This document shows positions 1 through 8,424 of a DNA stretch of 59,335 bases, piece by piece (positions within the stretch are counted from its first letter, which is position 1; every line of letters begins with the position of its first letter). The notes beneath the pieces were generated by a model that was given only the letters and a program-made list of their open reading frames with translations, did no database searches and was not told the DNA's origin. Location: contig JAADJD010000018.1 of the NCBI GenBank assembly GCA_013150955.1, positions 1 to 59,335 on the forward strand, written 5' to 3'. Source of the stretch: Calditrichota bacterium (GTDB lineage Bacteria; Calditrichota; Calditrichia; RBG-13-44-9; J042). The translations under genes were made by a program, and so were the position numbers.

Positions 1-1266
1 AGTCCCGTAAACCATTCTCTTCTTTTCAGGGCAAGCGAGAGTTTCAACACCACCCATCTTCCTTCTTTCACAAGGTAGGCCCCAATGGCAAACGTTTTAT
101 ATCGTAAGGTGGACAACCGATGTTGGGTTTGGCTATTCAGGATCACCTGCCGGAAAAGACTCATCAGGTTATACGCTAACATCACAAAGTTTAAAGCCGC
201 TTCGGTTCCGAAAAAATTGTGGATGTTGAAACTTCCAAAACCAAAATCATATTTTAATTCCTTGATTCGGTTCTCTGAATTGGCCCGTTGACGATAAAGA
301 CGCCACACATCCGCTGCCGATAGTTTTAAATTGGTAATGTAGCAACTGTATCGATAGTGCTTATAAATACCCTCATCCTCGAACAGTCTTAACGGCTTTC
401 CGCTACATTGAGGCCGGCACTGGAGTTGTTGACGCACGATGATCATGCGGCGGGGTTTATCCCAAAGAGGACTCTGATACATCGTCTCGGCCACCTCCAC
501 ACCTTCATCTAAGGTTAACCACGTCTTCTGGCTGGCGATGGCGAACTGAATCGGCCGATAAAAACGGGCCGCTACAATGTAGGAGAGCTGACGCTTCTCC
601 AGGTATTCGAAAACTTCTTTTGCATAAAAACCGCTGTCTAAACGTACCAGGCTTACCTCTTTGCCCGCTAACTTATTCAACGTATCCTCCAGAAATGACA
701 CAAAATTGTTGGCCGTATGGGCATCGCCACTGCGGAGCCAGAGATTGGCAACCATGAGCGTGTCAGCAACAAAAGCCATTAACGGATGATGGGAACCGCG
801 ACCCGGTTTCTGGGGATTATAGCCCTTGAGCGAACCCTGCTGGTTTCCATAGCGGGTTAAAATGGAGGAATCAAAGTCCAGTGTAAAATGATTGAATTTT
901 AACTGTGAAAAAAACCAACCGTAAAAATAATCAAACACTTGCTGATTCACTGCCTGGCTAAACTTTGAAAAATAACGCCTATAGCTATCATGACCCGGCG
1001 TCTGGCGCCAGTCGAATATCTGCCTCAGGGCATCGTCATGACGGGTAACCTCCGTGTGTAAAAAGATTGGCCCCACACCATACACTCACGATAAATGCCT
1101 CCAAAATGGTCACAGGACGATACCCACGGTTCGAACCCGGCTGGGGTAAAGCCGGACATTTCCCCACCACTTCACGAAATCCCATCTGGTCTAACATGTT
1201 CTTTAATAAAATCATCCCTCCCCAGGGAGTGATCGACTTATCGGTAAAATCAATCTTTATTTCCAT
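1..1266 (-). pseudogene. IS1380-family transposase, frameshifted and cut by the window edge
   Basis: DDE transposase on the minus strand starting at the ATG at 1264-1266. The N-terminus (TPWGGMILLKNML) matches the IS1380 family. The first frame closes after 76 codons at 1036. Shifting to the adjacent frame near 1055, I read an open frame with no stop all the way to position 1. It carries the expected acidic residues: an aspartate in 'LDFDSSILTRYG', another in 'RLDSGFY', and a glutamate in 'RANSENRIKELK'. The break lies in an AC run (ACACAC where ACACACAC would restore the frame), so a 2-bp deletion is the simplest explanation. The C-terminal end and the left IS terminus lie outside the window. 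It is probably inactive. A programmed frameshift is unlikely because no X-XXY-YYZ heptamer is in the right phase and the required shift is +1/-2. Confidence 0.85.
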
Positions 1267-1380
1267 CGCCAGCCCCGTAAGATTTTCTTACACCGAAAAT
1301 CATGGGAAATATGCCATTGCAATTCCCAAATAATCAATAGGTTAAAATAATTATTTTCTATTGCTACGCATTAGAAATTT

Positions 1381-1415
1381 CGTTCTATTGCGTAATCTGG
1401 GAATCTGGGATAAAT
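1381..1415 (-). repeat. Terminal fragment of the dispersed MITE-like repeat
   Basis: About 35 bp ending in GCGTAATCTGGGA, with an extra 'ATCTGGGA' tandem copy, resembles the 'CTATTGCATAATCTGGGA' terminus of the dispersed repeat family. It lies upstream of the IS1380 transposase. The rest of the element is not recognisable here. Confidence 0.4.
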
Positions 1416-1454
1416 ACAAGCATTACGAAATTTTTATTCCCACTACGAATTTTG

Positions 1455-1660
1455 CGGTCCTGTCCTAAATTTCCTGTAAAAATAGAAAATGGTGCAGCCT
1501 CGCATTATATTAGGATTTTTCACATTCACCAAAAAGGAAAGGAGGCTATACCATATGAAGAAGTTACAACCGTCAGAGCAGTTAAGCAACCAGATTGCGG
1601 AGTTGTTAGAGAGAGGCGTCCGTAGTGGAGAGAACTTGTTGAGCCAATTGATTCATTTAC
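1455..1660 (+). pseudogene. IS256 (Mutator)-family transposase N-terminal remnant
   Basis: An ATG at 1555, preceded by AAAGGAGG, opens a frame whose first 34 residues (MKKLQPSEQLSNQIAELL...) match the N-terminus of IS256-family transposases. The frame then runs directly into a dispersed MITE-like repeat at about 1661, which supplies a chimeric tail and a stop at 1704. No further transposase sequence follows the repeat. The upstream 'TCCTGTCCTAAATTTCCTG' near 1457 may be the left IS end. Only about 10% of the gene survives. The assignment rests on the N-terminal motif alone. Confidence 0.6.
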
Positions 1661-1827
1661 CCCAGATTATGCATTCGCCTACGAATTACACAAATGAACA
1701 CTAATAAAAATAATAAAATGCACTTGATTCTATCTGAATGAAAATGTTTTCCCGGATATATTCGCTATTTTGTTGATATTTTTGGTTTCATTCGTGTGAT
1801 TCGCGGTTTAATGCATTATTTGGGTTT
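1661..1827 (+). repeat. MITE-like dispersed repeat, copy 1 (complete)
   Basis: Starts CCCAGATTATGCATT and ends GCATTATTTGGG. TTTA lies on both sides, with one extra C at the left junction, consistent with a target duplication. It interrupts the IS256 remnant. Confidence 0.85.
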
Positions 1828-1830
1828 ATT

Positions 1831-1937
1831 TGTGATCCTTCGTATTATCCGTGGTTCAAACTCAATTTGGGATTATTTTTTTGGTGTGAATTGGTGTTAT
1901 TCGTGGGTGAATGCGAAAATCCGGGATAAAATCCATA
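1831..1937. repeat. Degenerate MITE-like repeat fragments
   Basis: Two decayed termini abut here: one ending 'AATTTGGGA' and one ending 'GAAAATCCGGGA'. They retain the 'GTGTTATTCGTGG' subterminal signature. No gene is visible in 1830-1960. Confidence 0.45.
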
Positions 1938-1967
1938 CAATGGTTTTATGCAAAGTATACCATAGTC

Positions 1968-2212
1968 TCACCCAAAACATTTAATTCTTTAATTCAAAAC
2001 ATACAGTTGCTTTACTCAAAACATATAATTGTTTTGTTCAAAACATACGGTTGTTTTACTCAAAACATACGATTGCTTTTTTCAAAACATATAAATGTTT
2101 TATTCAAAACATACGGTTGTTTTGTCCAAAACATATAATTGTTTTTTGAAAAACAAACTTTGTTTTAATGAAAACAACCGTATGTTTTCGAGAAAACAAC
2201 CGGTCGTTTCTC
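1968..2212. repeat. 22-bp tandem repeat array with dyad units
   Basis: Seven to eight tandem copies of a 22-bp unit of the form AAAACATACGGTTGTTTT plus a 4-bp linker (ACTC, GTTC, TTTC, ATTC, GTCC). Each unit is itself an inverted repeat (AAAACA...TGTTTT). The last two units near 2170-2212 are in the opposite orientation (GAAAACAACCGTATGTTTTC). The array lies 3' of the LuxR-like gene, in an AT-rich stretch with no gene. The 22-bp period is two helical turns, typical of protein-binding iterons, but the function is unknown. Confidence 0.8.
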
Positions 2213-2300
2213 AACTCACCAGGGGAAGCAACTGCTGGACCCACGGTCATGCTGAAGTGAGGAACTATTCGTATCTGATGATTGCCAATTGTTGCACGGC

Positions 2301-2807
2301 TTATTGCCGGGGCAGTAGCAAGTCTTCCAGAAAAAATGCCGTCAACTCCGAGCGGCCGGACAGGCCAGACTTCGAGTAGATGGCGTTCATCTGCGTTCGC
2401 ACCGTCTTTACACTGGTCTTGCGAATCCGGGCAATCTGGGTGGCACTGAATCCCTTCAATAAAAGAAACGCCACCTCCTTCTCGGCTTCGGTCAGTCCCC
2501 AGCGGTTCAATTGTTCGTCGATCTCCCGGCTCAAACCTTCCAGGTAAATGCGGGAGACCCGTTTCCACTTCTGGGCTTCGGTTTTTAAATCGCTGGAAAA
2601 CTGGCGCTCCCGGTGCAAGGCCCGCTGCAGACGGATTCGCGTGCGAATCAAATAGTATCCCCAGATTAAAGAAATAATCGCCACCACTAACTCAATGCCA
2701 ATGTGCCAGAGCGCCACCCCTTCAAAATAATCATTGTAAATGTCTAAAAAGGCCAGGCCGGAAACCGTCAGTAAAAATACGGCCAGAATCAATCGTTCAT
2801 AACGCAT
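2301..2807 (-). CDS. Membrane-anchored LuxR-type HTH regulator
   Basis: A 168-residue protein. Two hydrophobic segments (about residues 5-25 and 33-55) are followed by a charged, probably coiled-coil stretch (about 60-105) and a C-terminal LuxR/GerE helix-turn-helix (about 105-165: LTEAEKEVAFLLLKGFSATQIA ... SVKTVRTQMNAIYSK). There is no receiver domain, so any signal is probably sensed through the membrane part. I chose the ATG at 2805-2807 because it overlaps the end of the upstream cytochrome gene by 11 bp (ATGCGTTATGA), which suggests translational coupling. Longer in-frame starts read through the acidic tail of that gene. Such DNA-binding proteins tethered to the membrane are known in Bacteroidota-type bacteria. 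Target genes are unknown; the coupled cytochrome is the obvious partner. Confidence 0.85.
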   Translation of the reverse strand: MRYERLILAVFLLTVSGLAFLDIYNDYFEGVALWHIGIELVVAIISLIWGYYLIRTRIRLQRALHRERQFSSDLKTEAQKWKRVSRIYLEGLSREIDEQLNRWGLTEAEKEVAFLLLKGFSATQIARIRKTSVKTVRTQMNAIYSKSGLSGRSELTAFFLEDLLLPRQ

Positions 2808-3594
2808 CCAGTCCGTCTTCGTCCTCTTCTTCGTGCTCGTCGTCGTCTTCTTCATATTCCTCCTGAGCTTCGTGTTCATCTTCATTATCGGCACCGGATT
2901 CGGATTCATGCTCCACTTCTCCCGCGCGCAGCTCCAACCCGAACATCCGAAGCGTCCGCGTGCCCTCATCATAATGGGCACGGAGATAGCCCACCCAGAA
3001 TATGCCCAGCACTACCACCAGCATGCCCACCACCGGCCACGTCCGGGCAACGCCAGCCGCTTCGTCTTCCGTGGTCTTCTCTCCGGTAATCATGCTCAAA
3101 TATAATGCATCCCGATGCGAAAGGTGATGCCAGATTAATCCAAAAAGATGAAGGAGAACCGTCAGTAAAAATCCATTGGCCAGCAGTTCGTGAATATCTT
3201 CAAAGAAATCGTTTTTGTATCCCATGGCCATCAGGATGCCGGTCACGACCAGTCCCCCGCCCAGGGCAAACATCGCCAGCGCGGAATAACTGGAGGCCGG
3301 ATTGTGACCGGGATACAATCGGGTTCCGGAACCCATAAGCTGCCTGAAATATTGAAGGAGCTCCGGGGGATGCAACCGAAACGAGGAAAAACGGGCATAT
3401 CGGGTACCAATAAATCCCCATATGATCCGGAACAGCAGCAGGTAGCCCAAAAACAATCCAGCCAGGATATGATAATAGAACAGGGGACTTTCGTCCTCCA
3501 CAATCTTGGCAATGCCAAAGGCCACCACAAACGTCAATGCAAATAACCAGTGAAACACCCGCAGGGGCACATCATACACCGTTGTCTTCTTCAT
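2797..3594 (-). CDS. Cytochrome b561-like membrane protein with acidic C-terminal tail
   Basis: 265 residues. The ATG at 3592-3594 has GGAGG 7-8 nt upstream. The N-terminal 190 residues form a four-helix di-haem cytochrome b561 domain (Ni/Fe-hydrogenase b-type subunit-like). Likely haem histidines are in 'RVFHWLFAL', 'YYHILAGL', 'DIHELLANG' and 'LLHLFGLIWHHL'. A fifth hydrophobic segment lies near 198-218 (WPVVGMLVVVLGIFWVGY). The last ~45 residues are almost entirely Glu, Asp, His and Ser, a low-complexity acidic tail unusual for this family. It probably carries electrons between quinone and a soluble or periplasmic partner, which is not encoded nearby. It is translationally coupled to the LuxR-like regulator downstream. 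Confidence 0.88.
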   Translation of the reverse strand: MKKTTVYDVPLRVFHWLFALTFVVAFGIAKIVEDESPLFYYHILAGLFLGYLLLFRIIWGFIGTRYARFSSFRLHPPELLQYFRQLMGSGTRLYPGHNPASSYSALAMFALGGGLVVTGILMAMGYKNDFFEDIHELLANGFLLTVLLHLFGLIWHHLSHRDALYLSMITGEKTTEDEAAGVARTWPVVGMLVVVLGIFWVGYLRAHYDEGTRTLRMFGLELRAGEVEHESESGADNEDEHEAQEEYEEDDDEHEEEDEDGLDAL

Positions 3595-3780
3595 CCTGAA
3601 CCTCCGTTTTTTCTTTTTGCCTGTTTTTGGGCGGGAATATATCAAAAACCCTTGCGTTGCACATCGGTCAAATGATGTATGGCCCTCCATTATAGGCACT
3701 AATGCGGATAAATTCAGCGCACCATGGCCCACAAAACCAATCGCTGAGGGAAACAAGAGGGGTTCACCGATTTCCTTTCA

Positions 3781-3948
3781 TCCCAGATTATGCAATAGCC
3801 TACGAATGACACGAATTAAAGCGAATAAAAATAATAAAATCCAATTGATGATCTCTGGATGAAAATATGTTTCAGGGTTTTTTCACGATTTTGCAGATAT
3901 TTTTTGGCTTCATTCGCGTGATTCGCAGTTTAATACATTATTTTATTT
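3781..3948 (+). repeat. MITE-like dispersed repeat, copy 2
   Basis: Full-length body starting CCCAGATTATGCAATAGCC, with a decayed right end (ACATTATTTTATT). No other feature is seen between 3606 and 4320. Confidence 0.8.
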
Positions 3949-4320
3949 TTCCTGAGCAAAGGGGATTCGTCCTTTTCCCGGGGCGGTTCAAAGCAGATGC
4001 ATTCTCATTTGTGGATGGAAAATCAGCGCAAGATGCCCGCGTCTCTGGAAGCATATTTTGCCATTCCCCATCCCCCCATTCCGGATGCAAACGTCTCCAG
4101 ACACCGGATGCGGCACCACCTCCCTTTACCCCTGTGACCGCAATCACCCCTGATTAATGAATGTTGTCTATCTTGCCACTCGTATGTACGCATGATCGTT
4201 TTGCAGCACTCGAAAACATCCGAACCTTTTGGTTTCCATTGTTTCATCTCTGGTGGAACATCGCTGATCACCTCCAATAAATATTTGCGTCACGATAGTC
4301 ACCTGCCTGTCAAATAGTGA
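3949..4320. other. Non-coding gap upstream of the serine hydrolase
   Basis: No convincing gene. The short open frames lack ribosome binding sites and recognisable sequence. It presumably contains the promoter of the gene starting at 4332. Confidence 0.5.
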
Positions 4321-4331
4321 AGGGAGGTCAT

Positions 4332-7046
4332 ATGGCCATTTTTTCATTCTCAGCATCCCCGATCCGGAGATTGGGTTCGACGTTGAAATCCATCATCATC
4401 ATCATCATCGTTCTGATTGGCGCGTTCACATTCGCCCCTGCTCAGGATTATTCCCGGGGCATCAGCTGGCCAGAACTGGCGGCAAAGATTGATACGTTGA
4501 TCGAGGCCACCCGGCAACACTATAAAATTATCGGCATGACCGTTGCGGTGAGTCAGGCCGGCCGATTGCTCCACAGCAAAGGATATGGCTATGCGAAGGC
4601 CAATATACTGCCTCAGGGCGGACTTGAGTTTGCCCCCATGCTACAGGACATGCGCACGCGGATCGGTTCGGTGACCAAAGCCGTCATCACCGGCCCGGTG
4701 GCCTACCAGGCCATGGAAGAAAAAGGCATTGACCCCAGGAAACAATCCCTCTACGGCGCCGATGGCATTCTGGGCAATCAATTTGCTGCATATCAGGCGA
4801 TCAGTAACCGACGATTTTTCCCCATTATTGCCATGGCGATTTCGACAGAAGACCGGGTGTACACCTGGTACACCCATGGCCAATTCACCGTGGGCAGCAG
4901 CAACAAGCTGGATCGGTATCAGGGCACAAAGCCTTATTCTTTGCCAGCGGACTATTCCCCCATTGACATTCAAGCAATGGCCATATCGAAATCGAATAAA
5001 GTTTACGTGTGGTATAAAAACGGGACCCGCAGCATCGGAACACCCGACGATCTCGATCGCCACCAAAAACCGGATCCCGCGAAAAGGGTGAAGTTCCCTT
5101 CCGGGAAATCCATGCTGAACGTGGTTGGGATTGCCATAGCCAAATCGAATGATCGGGTCTACGTCTGGTACGACGACGGAACCCGTAGCATCGGCACCTC
5201 GCTGGATTTTGCCAAATACGAAGCACCGAAAAAATACAGCACCCCATCGATGACGCCGGGAACCATGTCCGTTTACGATATCCGTGGACTGGGCATTTCC
5301 TCCAAAGACCGGGTGTATGCCTGGTACAGTAACGATCGGGCCACCAGCGGTACCAGCAAGGACCTGGATCGGTACCGTTCCCCCTACAGTTATTCCCTGC
5401 CCGAATTGAAGATCTACAACCATCCCATTTTTGACTGGCGGGCGTGGTGGGGACAGATCACCCTGCATTATTTGCTTACCCATCGGTCCGGCTTTGAGCG
5501 TAGCGGAGATGGCCCCGGCAGCATGCAAATGTTTGGCGTCAGCGAAGCCAATCTCACCTACACTCACATCCACAAGCATTTCCTGGCCACCCGATTCTTA
5601 AAATGGGAGCCCGGACTGGTGATCATTAAGGGCATGCAGCAGACCCAGAAAAAATCCTATTCCAACCACGGTTTTGGATTGTGGACGATGATCATTCCAG
5701 AAATCACCAACGGGCAGAGTTATCGGGATTACGCTCGAAAGCGGTATTTTGCGCCGCTGGGATTGTATCAGCGGGTGCGTCCCATGACGGCTTCCCCGGA
5801 CATCATGGATTCCGATGGTTACAATATGGACAGGAACAACAAAGCCATTCTGAACGCCCCGCGCAATGCCGGGTTGGGATTGGCCGCCGGAGGGTGGACG
5901 GCTTCGGCAAAAAGCCTGTTGTGGATCACCCGATACCTGTCCAATAAATACTCCATAGAGGAGTTGAAGAGTATGGGCTGGGGAGCCCGCACGGGTGGGA
6001 AAAACAATCAGTACGAAAAACTGCACCACAACGGACTGATCGCGGGCGGTATGGCCTATGTGGTTCTGTTCCCCGCCGGTTATGTTTCCAAATCGGGAAA
6101 GAATTTAAGCGAAATTCACGTGGCCATTGCCACCAACACCAGCGATTTCACAAAATTATCCGGTGAAAAACTCCGCGCCCTGGAGCAGCTGGCCAGTCAG
6201 ATTGCCCTGGCCGTTCCGGATGCCAACGTTCCCCGGAGCTGGAACATCTGGGGTGGGCTCCCGGAAATCGTTCGCTACGGGATCGACGCCGCCAGGTATC
6301 CCTTCACCTTCGAGCACGGTTATCGCCCGGTATGGTTGGATGCGTACTGGGTCAACGGAAAGACCTATTTTAACGTGATTTTTCATCCAGAAGACGGCAC
6401 CCCCTGGGTAGCCCGGCATGGACTGAGCGCCAGTCAATATCAGGCGGCCATCAATCACTGGATCCAGAGGGGCTACCGTCCCCTGCACGTGGAAAGTTAT
6501 CCTGACCACAACGGCATTCGATACGCGGTCATTTTTGTCAAACAAAAGGGACCGGCCTGGCGCACCTATCACGGGATATCTCCGGCGGATCATCAGCAGC
6601 GATTCTATCAGCTGACGTCCCAGGGTTACCATCCCCTGAATATCTCCGCCGTTTCCCTGAACGGAAAGGTGCGGATAACGGCACTGTACGAAAAAGGAGC
6701 CAGCGGCAGTTTTGTTGCGTTGCTTAACATCCCTGTTGCCGAATTTCAGCAACAAAACCACACACATCGGGCCGCGGGACGTACATTGACCTACCTGGAT
6801 GCCTGGCAACACAACGGGACAGTTTATTTCTCGGCCATCTGGAAGTCCGGGGCCCCAAAGAATGTGATGCTTCGGCACGAGCTCAATCCATCGCAATATG
6901 CCGATGTAATCGAGCAGCAACAATCGGCGGGAGCCAGAACGCTACTCATTGCCGGATACGAAGTGAAGCAAAGTCACCGTTTCACCAGCATCTGGCTCCG
7001 TAAGCCCGGCACCCGATTAAAACCGATGAACAAAATGGGGAATTGA
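4332..7046 (+). CDS. Exported SxxK serine hydrolase with internal repeat domain and BTRD1 repeats
   Basis: 904 residues. The ATG at 4332 has GGGAGG five bases upstream; the GTG at 4317 is less likely. A Sec signal peptide includes six consecutive isoleucines (21-26), with cleavage probably after 'FAPAQ' (about residue 38). The hydrolase is of the beta-lactamase class C/DD-peptidase type. The nucleophile motif is S113-V-T-K116, the YxN motif Y443-S-N445, and the third motif H566-N-G568. Between the first two motifs (about 160-360) sit four copies of a ~45-residue unit (AMAIS..DRVY.WY..G..S.GT..DLDRY). This makes the SxxK-YxN spacing about 330 residues, instead of the usual hundred or less. The C-terminal third (about 650-900) has repeats of the bacterial tandem repeat domain 1 type (RPVWLDAYWVNGKTYFNVIF and variants). 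It probably acts in the periplasm or at the surface; the substrate is unknown. Confidence 0.85.
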   Translation: MAIFSFSASPIRRLGSTLKSIIIIIIVLIGAFTFAPAQDYSRGISWPELAAKIDTLIEATRQHYKIIGMTVAVSQAGRLLHSKGYGYAKANILPQGGLEFAPMLQDMRTRIGSVTKAVITGPVAYQAMEEKGIDPRKQSLYGADGILGNQFAAYQAISNRRFFPIIAMAISTEDRVYTWYTHGQFTVGSSNKLDRYQGTKPYSLPADYSPIDIQAMAISKSNKVYVWYKNGTRSIGTPDDLDRHQKPDPAKRVKFPSGKSMLNVVGIAIAKSNDRVYVWYDDGTRSIGTSLDFAKYEAPKKYSTPSMTPGTMSVYDIRGLGISSKDRVYAWYSNDRATSGTSKDLDRYRSPYSYSLPELKIYNHPIFDWRAWWGQITLHYLLTHRSGFERSGDGPGSMQMFGVSEANLTYTHIHKHFLATRFLKWEPGLVIIKGMQQTQKKSYSNHGFGLWTMIIPEITNGQSYRDYARKRYFAPLGLYQRVRPMTASPDIMDSDGYNMDRNNKAILNAPRNAGLGLAAGGWTASAKSLLWITRYLSNKYSIEELKSMGWGARTGGKNNQYEKLHHNGLIAGGMAYVVLFPAGYVSKSGKNLSEIHVAIATNTSDFTKLSGEKLRALEQLASQIALAVPDANVPRSWNIWGGLPEIVRYGIDAARYPFTFEHGYRPVWLDAYWVNGKTYFNVIFHPEDGTPWVARHGLSASQYQAAINHWIQRGYRPLHVESYPDHNGIRYAVIFVKQKGPAWRTYHGISPADHQQRFYQLTSQGYHPLNISAVSLNGKVRITALYEKGASGSFVALLNIPVAEFQQQNHTHRAAGRTLTYLDAWQHNGTVYFSAIWKSGAPKNVMLRHELNPSQYADVIEQQQSAGARTLLIAGYEVKQSHRFTSIWLRKPGTRLKPMNKMGN

Positions 7047-7220
7047 TCCGGATTATGCATTAGAACCCCGAATTACACGAATTAACACAAATAAAAATAA
7101 TAAAATACATTCGATTAAATCTGGATAATGATTTGTTCCGGGGGCTTATTCGCGATTTTGTGGATATTTTTTGGATTCATTCACGTGATTCGCGTTTAAT
7201 TCATTATTTGAGATAATCCA
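7047..7220 (+). repeat. MITE-like dispersed repeat, copy 3
   Basis: Begins CCGGATTATGCATTAG immediately after the stop codon of the serine hydrolase and ends TTCATTATTTGAG. No target duplication is visible. The remaining gap to 7319 shows nothing recognisable. Confidence 0.75.
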
Positions 7221-7319
7221 GGTCTACGACCCATCCGCGTATACGTATCCCCGGTCTCATCATAAAAATATGAATGAAGAATTGATGAATACGTGAAGAC
7301 GTTGTGGACAAATCCGAGT

Positions 7320-8423
7320 TTACCGCCAGAGTATTTTCCATTCCCGATGGTCAGTGGTGTCCGCCACAACCACGCGGAAGGGAATGCGTCCCAGCAGCAG
7401 TCCATCCTCGGTCTCCACATCCACCCGCCATTTTCCGGGACGAATGTTTCGTTTATAAGTATAGCCCCGATATCCTGCTTCCCTGCCCCCACGGATGACA
7501 AACTGGCGCCGATCGGTGGTTTGCCATTGCTGGCGCCGTTCATCATAAACCTGCCAGTGATGCACAATCTGCTTTTCCAGTCGCGTGGGGGCAAACACCG
7601 CCGTGAAGCAGAAAACGGTATCTCCGGGCACCCAGCGGAAGGGATCATCCTGCTCCTTCCAGAACTGATACCAGGCCGGACGTTCCATCCTTAGCAGGTA
7701 CCGTTCCCCCTCCCGATGCACATGATGATACACACCACCGGCCTTTAGCGACAGAGGCACCGGTGGAATCCAGTTTAAAAAATAAAATATCAGCATGATG
7801 CCCCACAGGCCAATCACTCCCCGGCGAATGCGCCGAAATTGCGGCACGGTCAGCGCCTTTTGCCGCACCGTCAGCCACCACCACATTCCCATGGAGATGG
7901 CCAGACTGATGAACGCCGACAGCAAAAACATCCAGACGTTCATTATCCGGCTAATCACGGGGAGGAAAAAAATAAAAAAAGAAAAACCGACCAGGAAGTG
8001 CAGTGCACTCTGCAAATACACATTTTCCAGACGTTTTTCCAGGAATTCGTTCCCGATGAGCAACAAAATCAACAATCCCAGAAAAATTGCGCTTTTGGTA
8101 AAGGAGGCGCTCTGGAAGTAGAAAATCACATAGCTGCTGAACAATCCCCCAAAGAAAAATTGAATCGCCAGCGGATACCACGGGCGAAATCGATAGAAAA
8201 TGAGCGGTTTTACCCGCTCGGCATCCACCAGGTGCATGAGCAGGATGGCACCACTGGCCAGCAGGTAATAAAGTAACAGGATCATATTGTCGGACAGGCG
8301 ATCGATTCGGGTCAGGGTGGCACTATCCCACAAAAATCCGCCGATAAAGGAAAACACCGGCACCAGGCGCTCATACCGCCGATACCGTTCCTGCCATCGA
8401 CGAAACGATTCTTTCCATCGCAT
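7320..8423 (-). CDS. DUF2914 polytopic membrane protein
   Basis: 367 residues from the ATG at 8421-8423, which lies 1 nt after the stop of the upstream phosphatase gene. Seven to eight hydrophobic segments occupy about residues 25-235. A soluble C-terminal DUF2914-like domain follows (about 245-367), with an ordered beta-rich pattern (DTVFCFTAVFAP ... VYDERRQQWQ ... RPGKWRVDVETEDGLLLGR). DUF2914 proteins have no established biochemical role. The tight spacing with the SpoIIE-type phosphatase suggests one transcript and a shared envelope or stress function (inference). Confidence 0.8.
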   Translation of the reverse strand: MRWKESFRRWQERYRRYERLVPVFSFIGGFLWDSATLTRIDRLSDNMILLLYYLLASGAILLMHLVDAERVKPLIFYRFRPWYPLAIQFFFGGLFSSYVIFYFQSASFTKSAIFLGLLILLLIGNEFLEKRLENVYLQSALHFLVGFSFFIFFLPVISRIMNVWMFLLSAFISLAISMGMWWWLTVRQKALTVPQFRRIRRGVIGLWGIMLIFYFLNWIPPVPLSLKAGGVYHHVHREGERYLLRMERPAWYQFWKEQDDPFRWVPGDTVFCFTAVFAPTRLEKQIVHHWQVYDERRQQWQTTDRRQFVIRGGREAGYRGYTYKRNIRPGKWRVDVETEDGLLLGRIPFRVVVADTTDHREWKILWR

Positions 8424-8424
8424 G

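Noticed and set aside
1030-1065. Programmed frameshift in the IS1380-type transposase
   Set aside because: The needed shift is +1/-2 and the local sequence lacks a slippery heptamer in phase; a 2-bp deletion in an AC run explains it.
1796-2379. Overlapping plus-strand frames translating the 22-bp tandem repeats
   Set aside because: They are periodic translations of the repeat (SKTYGCF, QNIRLLF) with no ribosome binding site.
4317-4331. GTG start for the serine hydrolase
   Set aside because: GGGAGG lies between this GTG and the ATG at 4332 at proper spacing for the latter.
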